A stretch of DNA of 64,000 nt from the NCBI GenBank assembly GCA_021731085.1, contig JAKFYB010000025.1, positions 1 through 64,000 on the forward strand. Reading direction: 5' to 3'. Each line of letters starts with the position of its first letter. Within the stretch, counting starts at the first letter, position 1. A program made the position numbers and the translations under genes. Under the pieces are notes generated by a model. That model was given only the letters and a program-made list of their open reading frames with translations. It searched no databases and had not been told where the DNA came from. Source of the stretch: Dehalococcoidia bacterium (lineage in GTDB: Bacteria > Chloroflexota > Dehalococcoidia > DSTF01 > JACRBR01). Of this stretch, positions 56,414-63,920 are shown piece after piece.

Positions 56414-56694
56414 GATCGCCTCGTGTAGCGCCGTTGCCGCTCCTGCGGAGTTCCGCTCGCGCTCGCGGCCGGCGGGCTGTTCGGCGATGTAGCTTTCCCG
56501 CCGGACAGGCATGTATTACATGCGAACTGCAGCGCAAGGTACTGCTCGTCGATCCACACCTCGCCGCAGTCCTTCCCCTCGACATCATTCCGCTGATTCA
56601 AGTGAAACCGCTGATCGCACCAGTTGCACTCCGACGTGGCCGCCGCGGCAGCCTGTTCACCACACACATGACACACATCGGTGTCGATAACCAT
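56410..56694 (-). CDS. PHD/RING-like Cys-rich zinc protein
   Basis: A 94-residue protein with eight spaced ligands: Cys8, Cys11, Cys23, Cys26, His31, Cys43, Cys59, Cys62 (DVCHVC, SECNWC, RFH, KDC, FACNTC). This C4-H-C3 order is that of a cross-brace PHD finger, although the His-Cys spacing of 11 is longer than usual. The core NQRNDVEGKDCGEVWIDEQY looks well conserved by character. The C-terminal third is Ser/Pro/Arg-rich and disordered. The ATG at 56694 follows the cca stop by one base; an ATG at 56706 would overlap cca. Function unknown; a protein-protein or RNA-binding role is possible. Confidence 0.75.
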   Translation of the reverse strand: MVIDTDVCHVCGEQAAAAATSECNWCDQRFHLNQRNDVEGKDCGEVWIDEQYLALQFACNTCLSGGKATSPNSPPAASASGTPQERQRRYTRRS

Positions 56695-56695
56695 C

Positions 56696-57979
56696 TCAGT
56701 GTCCATTCACGTGCAGTTCCACGTCGGAATGCACGATACTCGAATCGCGGATGCTCTTCGCGAAGCGCAGCGCCAAAGCGCGCTCGTCGCCCTCATCCTC
56801 CGCCCAACCGTCCAGACGCGCCGCTCGAATCAACCGCAATCCTCGTTGGATCTGCGGCCCTTCCGGCACACCAAGCGCCATCAGGGCGTCGCCTCGCAGC
56901 AACGGTCGCACGAACCGCCATTCGGCAAGGTAACGACCCGCAACCTGCCCGGCAATCGTATCGGTCGTCGTCGCCGCGAACGCAGCGACCGATTCGGCGG
57001 GGTACCGGTCGAGCAGCACCGTGACACCTGACGGCTTCGCTCCTGGTCGGCGCAGCGTCGCAGCCGTCGCCTGCATCGACGCGAGTCCAACGACCGCAGC
57101 AGCTTCGTCCAAGCGCAGCCGCAACCGCTTAGCTATCGCCTGCGCGTCCTTTACCGTCGCACCCACGGTCAGCAGCGCAAACCCAAACGGAAGCAGGGGC
57201 ACATCCTTTGGCGCACCCAGCGCGGCCGTCCTGTGCTCATCCCACGTGAGGCCGTCGTGAATCGCCCGCAAGGCTCCAGCGTCGTGGGCCATCGCGAGTG
57301 CGACGCCACCTGTCGCTTCTCCAATCGTGAGCCCCAACTCGCGCCGAACACGCGATCCCGACACGTCTGCGATGAATCGCACGCCGTCGCGTAGGGGTGC
57401 GAGCGTGTGCAGTTCGATCTCGAATCCCAGCCGCGCCGCGTACCGAAACCCGCGAAACACGCGCGTCGGGTCATCCCGAAACGAACCATCATGAAGCACG
57501 CGGACGCGACGATCCTGCGTGTCGACGATCCCGTCACAGGGATCCAGCAGCGCCGGTTCTCCGGTGAGCCGGAGCGCCATCGCGTTGATGGAGAAATCGC
57601 GTCGCGCCAGGTCCTCGCTGATGTTCGCCGGCTCCACCGTAGGCAATGCACCCGGTCGTTCGTATACCTCTCGCCGTGCCGTCGCAACGTCGATGCGTAC
57701 GCCTTCCACGGTGACGCTCGCCGTCCGAAACCGCGAGTGCGCCGTGATGCGCTCGCCGGGCAGCGCAGCCTGCATCCGGTCGATCGCTTCGTCTTCGCAC
57801 ACAAGATCGATGTCCGTGATCAACCGATCGAGCAGCAGGTCACGCACAACGCCACCCACGACATAGACGTCGCTCGCGCCTGCTTCGACGATCCGGCTCA
57901 GTGCGTCGCGAACACCTGGATCGAGTTGTCCGTAAAATCGATCCCGCAATGCGCCAGCGTCGATGCGATCGTTTTCCAT
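56696..57979 (-). CDS. cca: CCA-adding tRNA nucleotidyltransferase / poly(A) polymerase family
   Basis: A 427-residue class II nucleotidyltransferase. The head domain has VYVVGGVVRDLLLDRLITDI, with the metal-binding Asp residues in DIDLV. The base-recognition region has RRDFSINAMALRL, and DDPTRVFRGFRYAARLGFEI follows. It most likely adds or repairs the tRNA 3' CCA end. The ATG at 57979 was chosen because TATACT at 57986-57991 lies six bases upstream, predicting a leaderless message. A frame open to 58156 lacks family similarity. First of a three-gene operon. Confidence 0.9.
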   Translation of the reverse strand: MENDRIDAGALRDRFYGQLDPGVRDALSRIVEAGASDVYVVGGVVRDLLLDRLITDIDLVCEDEAIDRMQAALPGERITAHSRFRTASVTVEGVRIDVATARREVYERPGALPTVEPANISEDLARRDFSINAMALRLTGEPALLDPCDGIVDTQDRRVRVLHDGSFRDDPTRVFRGFRYAARLGFEIELHTLAPLRDGVRFIADVSGSRVRRELGLTIGEATGGVALAMAHDAGALRAIHDGLTWDEHRTAALGAPKDVPLLPFGFALLTVGATVKDAQAIAKRLRLRLDEAAAVVGLASMQATAATLRRPGAKPSGVTVLLDRYPAESVAAFAATTTDTIAGQVAGRYLAEWRFVRPLLRGDALMALGVPEGPQIQRGLRLIRAARLDGWAEDEGDERALALRFAKSIRDSSIVHSDVELHVNGH

Positions 57980-57985
57980 TCGATC

Positions 57986-57991
57986 AGTATA
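57986..57991 (-). promoter_or_regulatory. -10 box TATACT of cca, predicted leaderless
   Basis: TATACT on the minus strand ends six bases before the ATG at 57979. It lies just beside the divergent rnc promoter (58007-58036). Confidence 0.55.
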
Positions 57992-58006
57992 GGCCTGCTC
58001 CATAGC

Positions 58007-58036
58007 TTGACACTCCGACTCGCCGCTACCTATGAT
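58007..58036 (+). promoter_or_regulatory. Near-consensus promoter TTGACA-18-TATGAT for rnc-smc
   Basis: TTGACA (58007-58012) and TATGAT (58031-58036) are 18 bases apart. Transcription would start near 58043, 59 bases before the ATG of rnc. Confidence 0.78.
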
Positions 58037-58101
58037 GGCTCGGGTTCGGCGGCAATTCGGGTTCATTCGGTAAGGGCGGACGAGCAGGGGGAAGGAACCC
58101 C

Positions 58102-58974
58102 ATGGCCGCAACCGGAGGGAACGGAGGCGCGCACGGCGCCCGGATCGTGCTTGCACATCCGGTGCCCGGCCTGATCGTCACCCCGTCTGATTGCAGCGTT
58201 GCGCGACCGCCTCAGGCGGTCGTCTCTGTGTTGGAGCGCGCGCCACGCATTCGGAGAGGTAAGCAGTTGCCCGACTGGCGAGACCTGGCGACGCGCCTGC
58301 AACTCAATTTCAAAGACCCCACCCTTCTGCGTCAGGCGCTCGTCCATACCTCATACCTCAACGAAAACCCCGGCATCGACGTCGGCTCCAACGAGCGTCT
58401 CGAGTTCCTTGGCGACGCAGCACTGGGCGTCGTCGTCGCGCAAGAGCTCTACAAGGAATACCCCGACGTCGACGAGGGCGTACTCACAGAACTTCGCGCA
58501 CATCTTGTCCGCCGCGACACACTTGCCCGCGCCGCAGCACGTTTCGATCTCGGCGACTACCTACAGCTCGGGCGCGGCGAAGACGCAGCCGGCGGGAGCA
58601 AGCGCCCAACGAACCTCGCCCGTGGCTACGAAGCGCTCATCGGTGCAATCTTTCTCGACGGCGGCCTCGCGAAGGTCCGCTCGTTCGTGAAGAAGACCCT
58701 CAAACTAGAACTCGCAGGCCTCCGTACCGGTGGCATGCCGCCCGATCCGAAGTCCCGCCTGCAGGAAGTGATACAGTCGCGTTGGCAAACAACGCCGACA
58801 TACAAACTGATGAAGACGGAAGGGCCAGACCACGCTCGGCGCTTCACCGTGCAGGTGATGGTCAACAGCAAGTCATTCGGCACAGGCGAAGGCCGCAGCA
58901 AGCAGATGGCCGAAAAAGAAGCCGCACAACACGCATTGGACGCGATCGAGGGAGAAGAGCTGGGTGTATCTTAA
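58102..58974 (+). CDS. rnc: Ribonuclease III
   Basis: A double-strand-specific endoribonuclease that matures rRNA and cuts structured mRNAs. The catalytic signature is NERLEFLGDAALGVVVAQEL, with the second acidic residues in YEALIGAIFLDGG. A C-terminal dsRNA-binding domain (PKSRLQEVIQSRWQTTPTYK, then SKQMAEKEAAQHALDAIE) follows. From the ATG (SD GGAAGGA) it has 290 residues, with an N-terminal extension of about 55. A TTG at 58267 with GAGAGG upstream would give the usual length of 235. A hairpin lies between the two starts. The smc start overlaps its end by 11 bases. Confidence 0.92.
   Translation: MAATGGNGGAHGARIVLAHPVPGLIVTPSDCSVARPPQAVVSVLERAPRIRRGKQLPDWRDLATRLQLNFKDPTLLRQALVHTSYLNENPGIDVGSNERLEFLGDAALGVVVAQELYKEYPDVDEGVLTELRAHLVRRDTLARAAARFDLGDYLQLGRGEDAAGGSKRPTNLARGYEALIGAIFLDGGLAKVRSFVKKTLKLELAGLRTGGMPPDPKSRLQEVIQSRWQTTPTYKLMKTEGPDHARRFTVQVMVNSKSFGTGEGRSKQMAEKEAAQHALDAIEGEELGVS
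58202..58220 (+). other. Perfect hairpin in the 5' part of rnc
   Basis: CGACCGCC pairs with GGCGGTCG around a TCA loop, followed by TCTCTGTGTTGG. It lies between the two possible rnc starts. It could be an RNase III self-cleavage target, an attenuator, or just coding sequence. Confidence 0.4.
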
Positions 58975-61900
58975 GCGGCTCGACGTACACGGCTTCAAGA
59001 GTTTCGCGAACAAAACGCAGATGCAGTTCACGCCTGGTGTGACCTGCATCATCGGCCCCAACGGCTGTGGCAAGACCAACGTCGCCGACTCCATTCGCTG
59101 GGTCCTCGGCGAACACTCCAGCCGCAACCTCCGCGCCCGTAAGACTGAAGATGTCATCTTCGCCGGCAGCGACAAGCGGGCTCCACTAGGCGTCGCCGAA
59201 GTCAGCATCGCCCTCGACAACAGCAAGCACTGGCTCCCCATCGAGTTTGACGAGGTCGTCGTTAGCCGCCGCGCCTACCGCAGCGGGGACAACGAATACC
59301 TGATCAACGGCAGCAAGGTCCGCCTCAAGGACGTCGTCGAGCTCTTCATGCGCGCCCAGGTCGGACAGAACAGCTACGCCTTCATGGGCCAGGGCATGGT
59401 CGAGCAGGTTCTCTCCCTCCGCCCCGAAGACCGCCGAGCCCTCATCGAAGAAGCGGCAGACGTGCGCATCTACCGCCAGAAGCTCGATGACGCGCAGAAG
59501 AAGCTCAAGGAGACGCGCGAGAACGTTGACCGCGTCCGCATGCTCGTCCGCGAGATCGAGCCGCGCATCAACCAGCTCGAACGCCAGGCCGGACGCGCAG
59601 TCAAGTACCGCGAACTGACGCAAGAGCTCGCGGCAGCACTCCACGTCTACTACGAGCACCAGTGGCGCGAAGTCAACGACCAGGTGCTCGCCGCCATCAC
59701 GACCCACGACCAGCGCTCCGAGCAGTTCACGCAGATGCAGGCCGGCGCCCAGACGCTCACCGACGGCCTCACCCAGCTCCGTGAAGCCATAGACGAACGC
59801 AAGGAGGAAATCGCTGAGCGCGAAGGCAAGCTCCGCAACTTCGAAGACTACGTCCGTGACCTCGAACGCCGCGTCGCCCTCGACACGGAACGCAGCACCA
59901 CGCTCGCCGCGCGCACGCAAGAATTGGCTGGAGAAATCGCAACCCTCGAAACCGATCTCGCCGCGCAACAAGCACAGGCCACCGTCACTGACACGAGCCA
60001 GCGTGAATCTGAACTCGCCGCCCTCCGCGAAGACCTCGCCGCGAAGCGGGCGCAACTCGAATCCGTCGAGCAGCAGGTCGCCGAACTCCAACGGTCAGCG
60101 ATGACGCACGAACAGGAAGCCGCCCGCGCACTCGTCGCCGCCGAGGACCTGACCCGCCGGATCGCCGAAGTCGACGAGACAATCGCGCGGCTCCGCACCG
60201 AGCGTGACGACGCCGTCGAGCAACGGCAACGAACCGAGAACACCGCCGCCGACCAGCGTGCGTCGCTAGCCGAACTGCAACAGGAAGTCACCGCAGCCTC
60301 GACGCAACTCGAGCGCCTCCAGTCTGAACGCCAGCGCGAGTCCGACCTTATCACCATGCAGCGCGAGCAGCAGCGGTCAGCCGAAACGCAAGTCCGCGAA
60401 CTGCGAGGCGCGGTCGAAAAGGCGGCTGCTCGCCTCGAAGTCATGGAAGAACTCGAACTTCAACCGCAAGCGCCCGACGCCGGCATCCGCGCCGTCCTCG
60501 AGGCTGGTGGTCTCGAACCGCGAGAGCTAACGTCCCCCGACATCGAGCTGAACGGCGTCATCGGTCGTGTCGGCCAGATCATGCGTGTCCCCTCCGGCCT
60601 CGAACGCGCCATCGAAGCCGCCCTCGCCGAGAACCTTCACGCCATCGTCTTCTCGCGCGAAAGCGATATGCAACAAGCGGTCAACATGCTCGTCGCAAAC
60701 GATTACGGCCGCGCCATGATGTACGCGCTCGACGCATTCCACGAGCAGCGTCCACTGCACCTCATTAAGGAGCGCGGCATCATCGGCGTCGCATCAGGCA
60801 TGGTTCGCTGCGAAGGCCGCTACCGGAAACTCGTCGACACCCTCCTCGGCCGCACCGTCGTGGTCGAGAACATCGACGTCGCGCGCCGCTACGTCCGCCG
60901 CGGTCTCGCCGGTGCGGTCGCGACCCTCGACGGCATCCTCGTCCGCCCGATCGGATCCGTCGCCGCCGGTGCATCGTCCACCATCCGCACCGCAATGGCC
61001 TACCAGCGAGACACTGGGGACCTGCCCGAAGAGCTCGCCCGCCTGCGCCCCGAGCTCGAACGCCAGGAAGCCTTGATCGCAGAGTCCACGCAGCGCATCA
61101 GCGAGTCCGAGACCTACGTCCAGGAACTCACGGCCGAGGTCGAACGAGCACGCGACCACAAGTCGGCCCTCGATACGCGGTTGGCCTCCGCGACTGCGCA
61201 AGCCGAAGCATCCGCTGCCCGAACGACGGCGTTCAGCACGAACATCGAGAAACTCGAGCGAGAGATCACAGCGCTCCAAACGAACCGCGAAACGCACGAG
61301 ATGCAGGTCGCCGCCCGCACCCAGTCGGCGACAGACGCCTCCGCGAAGGAACAGCAAGAGCGGACGCAACTTGCATCGGTCGAGCAACAGCGTTCTCCGC
61401 TCCTCGCCGAAGTTGGAGAGTTGGCGGCGCAGGTCGCCCACCTCGACGGCGAGCTTCGCGCCGAACGCAGCGCCACCGAAGGCGAACGTCTTGCGCTCGA
61501 GCGCCTGCAGCGCACGCTCGCCCAGAAGCAGGAGCAGCGCGACGCGACGGACACAGACGCGCAGTCAATCACATCGCGCCTCGCCGCCGACCAGCGCGAG
61601 CTCGACGCCAAGAACGTCGAACTCGTCGCCATCCGCGCCGACCTTGAACCTGCACGCCAGGAGATGGCCCAGCTCGAGTCCCGCGAGCGCAGCATGTCCG
61701 CCCAGCTCGCTGAGTCGAACGAAAAGCTGCGCAGTGCAGAGCGCGCCCTCATCGACGCCGAGGCCGATGTCCGCATCCGCCGCGACGAGCTCGAGACGCT
61801 GAAGACCACGCTCCAAGCAGAAGGCTTCGTGGCGACGCCAGAAGGCGAAGTGCAACGCCTGCCCGAGCCTGTGAACGAAGACGCCGGCGCCCCTGCGCCC

Positions 61901-62695
61901 GAGGACGTGCCTGCGGCCGTAGCCGTCGATGCCTACGTCCCAAATAACGGTGAGCCACCAGCATGGCTGCGCTCCGACGATGAAGAGGCCGGCGACCTAC
62001 CGCCCGTGCGCGGAGGATCAGCAGTCGATGTCGCCGACCTGCGTGACCGCATCTCCGAACTGCGCGGCCAGATCCGCGGCCTCGGCCCCATCAACGAAGA
62101 AGCCGCCTCCGAGTATGGCGAGAGCCGCGAGCGCTTCGACTACCTCTCTGCCCAACTCGTGGATCTCGGTGAAGCGGAAGGCCAGCTGCAGGACGCGATC
62201 GTTGAACTCGACAAGGAGATCAACGATAAGTTCAAGGTCACCTTCAAGCTCGTGAACAGCGAGTTCGAGCGCTACTTCAGCGCCTTCTTCCGCGGCGGCA
62301 CCGCCCGCCTCGAACTCACGGAAGCCGACGAGGACGGCCTGCCCGGCATCGATATCGTGGCTCAACCGCCGGGCAAGAAGCTCGGCTCCCTCGCCCTTCT
62401 CTCCGGTGGCGAGCGTTCGCTGACAGCCGTAGCGCTGCTCTTCGCGCTGCTGCAGGCGAACCCGTCGCCCATCTGTGTGCTTGATGAGGTCGACGCCGCT
62501 CTCGACGAAGCCAACGTCGGACGCTTCGTCGAAGAACTGCGCGCCCTCTCGGTGAAGACGCAGTTCATCATCATCACCCATAACCGCCGCACCATTGAGA
62601 ACGCCGACACCATCTACGGCGTCAGCATGGGCGCCGACAGCGTCTCCCGCATCCTCGGCCTCCAACTCGACCAGGTCCACATCGACGAAACGTAA
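58964..62695 (+). CDS. smc: Chromosome segregation protein SMC
   Basis: A 1243-residue SMC ATPase that organises the chromosome as a dimer with Scp proteins. The N-terminal ATPase part has VHGFKSFANKTQMQF and Walker A IIGPNGCGKTN. Two long coiled coils of Glu/Gln/Ala/Arg-rich sequence flank a hinge (about 515-670, GVIGRVGQIMRVPSGLERAI). The C-terminal head has signature LLSGGERSLTAVALLFALLQ and Walker B VLDEVDAALDEANV. An acidic, Pro-rich insert (VNEDAGAPAPEDVPAAVAVD) interrupts the second coil. It starts at a GTG inside the rnc 3' end with GGGAGAAG before it, so it is coupled to rnc. Confidence 0.97.
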   Translation: MYLKRLDVHGFKSFANKTQMQFTPGVTCIIGPNGCGKTNVADSIRWVLGEHSSRNLRARKTEDVIFAGSDKRAPLGVAEVSIALDNSKHWLPIEFDEVVVSRRAYRSGDNEYLINGSKVRLKDVVELFMRAQVGQNSYAFMGQGMVEQVLSLRPEDRRALIEEAADVRIYRQKLDDAQKKLKETRENVDRVRMLVREIEPRINQLERQAGRAVKYRELTQELAAALHVYYEHQWREVNDQVLAAITTHDQRSEQFTQMQAGAQTLTDGLTQLREAIDERKEEIAEREGKLRNFEDYVRDLERRVALDTERSTTLAARTQELAGEIATLETDLAAQQAQATVTDTSQRESELAALREDLAAKRAQLESVEQQVAELQRSAMTHEQEAARALVAAEDLTRRIAEVDETIARLRTERDDAVEQRQRTENTAADQRASLAELQQEVTAASTQLERLQSERQRESDLITMQREQQRSAETQVRELRGAVEKAAARLEVMEELELQPQAPDAGIRAVLEAGGLEPRELTSPDIELNGVIGRVGQIMRVPSGLERAIEAALAENLHAIVFSRESDMQQAVNMLVANDYGRAMMYALDAFHEQRPLHLIKERGIIGVASGMVRCEGRYRKLVDTLLGRTVVVENIDVARRYVRRGLAGAVATLDGILVRPIGSVAAGASSTIRTAMAYQRDTGDLPEELARLRPELERQEALIAESTQRISESETYVQELTAEVERARDHKSALDTRLASATAQAEASAARTTAFSTNIEKLEREITALQTNRETHEMQVAARTQSATDASAKEQQERTQLASVEQQRSPLLAEVGELAAQVAHLDGELRAERSATEGERLALERLQRTLAQKQEQRDATDTDAQSITSRLAADQRELDAKNVELVAIRADLEPARQEMAQLESRERSMSAQLAESNEKLRSAERALIDAEADVRIRRDELETLKTTLQAEGFVATPEGEVQRLPEPVNEDAGAPAPEDVPAAVAVDAYVPNNGEPPAWLRSDDEEAGDLPPVRGGSAVDVADLRDRISELRGQIRGLGPINEEAASEYGESRERFDYLSAQLVDLGEAEGQLQDAIVELDKEINDKFKVTFKLVNSEFERYFSAFFRGGTARLELTEADEDGLPGIDIVAQPPGKKLGSLALLSGGERSLTAVALLFALLQANPSPICVLDEVDAALDEANVGRFVEELRALSVKTQFIIITHNRRTIENADTIYGVSMGADSVSRILGLQLDQVHIDET

Positions 62696-62785
62696 GAGGT
62701 GGCTCAAACGGCCGTGGCTATGGAGTGACGATGGATTACAGCCACCCTCCGTCGGCGCACCCGATCCCGCCGCCCTTACCAAACC

Positions 62786-62814
62786 TTCAACCTGCGCCCG
62801 CGAGCCGCTAGAAT
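62786..62814 (+). promoter_or_regulatory. Promoter TTCAAC-17-TAGAAT for ftsY
   Basis: TTCAAC (62786-62791) and TAGAAT (62809-62814) are 17 bases apart. The start near 62821 is followed by SD AAGGAGG (62827-62833), giving ftsY its own promoter after smc. Confidence 0.55.
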
Positions 62815-62840
62815 ACCGCCGACGACAAGGAGGTCCCCCG

Positions 62841-63794
62841 CTGCTCCGCATCTTCAAACGCACCAAGGAAACTGACGAGAAGACCGAGCAGGCGCTCGAA
62901 CGCACCCGTAAGGGATGGTTCAGCAACATCTCCGGCCTTTTCGACCGCGGCAAGATCGACGACGAGATCTGGGAGGAGCTCGAAGAGCTCCTCATTGGCG
63001 CCGACACCGGGGTCAACACCACGCAGAAGATCCTCACCGACATCCAGCTCCGCGTTGAGAAGGAAAAGATCAAGGAATCGATCGCCGTCCGCGATCTCCT
63101 CAAGGAAGAGCTCGTTGCCATCCTCCAGACCGGCACGGAGAAAGGCCGCATTTGGGGCGACCAGGGTCCAACGCCCGAGTCGCGCCCTGATGTCATCCTC
63201 ATCGTCGGCGTAAACGGCACTGGCAAGACGACCAGTGTCGCCAAACTTGCGCAGGCCTACCGCGAAGAAGGCGATAGCGTCGTTGTCGCCGCTGCAGACA
63301 CGTTCCGCGCCGCTGCCATCGAGCAACTCAAGTCGTGGGGCGAGGTCGTCGGCGCCGACGTCATCGCCCACAAGCAGGGCGCCGACCCCGGCGCCGTCGT
63401 CTTTGATGCACTCACCGCGGCCGAAAGCCGCAACGCCGACGTGCTCCTCATCGACACCGCCGGACGGCTCCACACGAAGTTCAACCTCATGGAGGAACTC
63501 GGCAAGATCAACCGCGTCATCGAACGCAAGGTCCCCGAAGGCCCTGACGAAGTCATGCTCGTCCTCGACTCCACCACCGGCCAGAACGCTATGGTCCAGG
63601 CGAAAGCCTTCGCCGAGGTCGTCCCCATTACAGCCCTCTGTCTCACGAAGCTCGATGGCACGTCCAAGGGCGGCATCGTCTTCGCCGTCGCCGACCAGCT
63701 CGAGATTCCCGTTCGCTTCATCGGCACTGGCGAAAAGCCCGAAGACCTCACGCCGTTCGACGCTGTGGAGTTCGTCGATGCGCTCTTCGCCTGA
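62841..63794 (+). CDS. ftsY: Signal recognition particle receptor FtsY (CTG start)
   Basis: The membrane-associated SRP GTPase that receives SRP-ribosome complexes. 317 residues, short type without the long acidic A-domain. The N-domain four-helix bundle (GWFSNISGLFDRGKIDDEIW) precedes the G domain: G1 VGVNGTGKTTSVAKLAQAYR, DTFRAAAIEQL, G3 DTAGRLHTKFNLMEEL and G4 CLTKLDGTSKGG. No in-frame ATG, GTG or TTG lies between the smc stop and the conserved LRIFKRTKE. The strong SD AAGGAGG (62827-62833) sits seven bases before a CTG at 62841, which is therefore the likely start. The SRP RNA is at 47158. Confidence 0.93.
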   Translation: MLRIFKRTKETDEKTEQALERTRKGWFSNISGLFDRGKIDDEIWEELEELLIGADTGVNTTQKILTDIQLRVEKEKIKESIAVRDLLKEELVAILQTGTEKGRIWGDQGPTPESRPDVILIVGVNGTGKTTSVAKLAQAYREEGDSVVVAAADTFRAAAIEQLKSWGEVVGADVIAHKQGADPGAVVFDALTAAESRNADVLLIDTAGRLHTKFNLMEELGKINRVIERKVPEGPDEVMLVLDSTTGQNAMVQAKAFAEVVPITALCLTKLDGTSKGGIVFAVADQLEIPVRFIGTGEKPEDLTPFDAVEFVDALFA

Positions 63795-63842
63795 ACCCCG
63801 GAACGCCCGACAGACGAATCTGACGGCACCCCGCGTCGCATC

Positions 63843-63863
63843 GATTCGAATCCCGTTCGAATC
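63843..63863. repeat. Perfect inverted repeat GATTCGAA-TCCCG-TTCGAATC
   Basis: An 8-bp stem with a 5-base loop lies between ftsY and its terminator. TTCGAATC also occurs in tRNA T-arms, but no tRNA can be built around it. Confidence 0.5.
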
Positions 63864-63884
63864 TGGAATCGTACTGTTGATAGG

Positions 63885-63912
63885 CGCGCCCTCATCGGCG
63901 CGTTTGTGTTGT
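63885..63912 (+). terminator. Intrinsic terminator after ftsY
   Basis: CGCGCC (63885-63890), loop CTCATC, GGCGCG (63897-63902), then TTTGTGTTGT. Short but G+C-rich, with a T-rich tail. Confidence 0.65.
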
Positions 63913-63920
63913 AGGACAAT

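Noticed and set aside
56410-56512. Longer start (ATG 56512) for the small membrane protein of the cca operon
   Set aside because: It would overlap the zinc-protein gene by about 100 bases, while GTG 56413 gives the usual GTGA overlap.
57980-58156. N-terminal extension of CCA transferase to 58156
   Set aside because: It would cross the rnc promoter and the cca -10 box, and the extra residues (Arg/Ser/Gly-rich) lack family similarity.
63830-63870. Possible tRNA because of GATTCGAATCCCG
   Set aside because: No acceptor, D-arm or anticodon stem can be paired around it.
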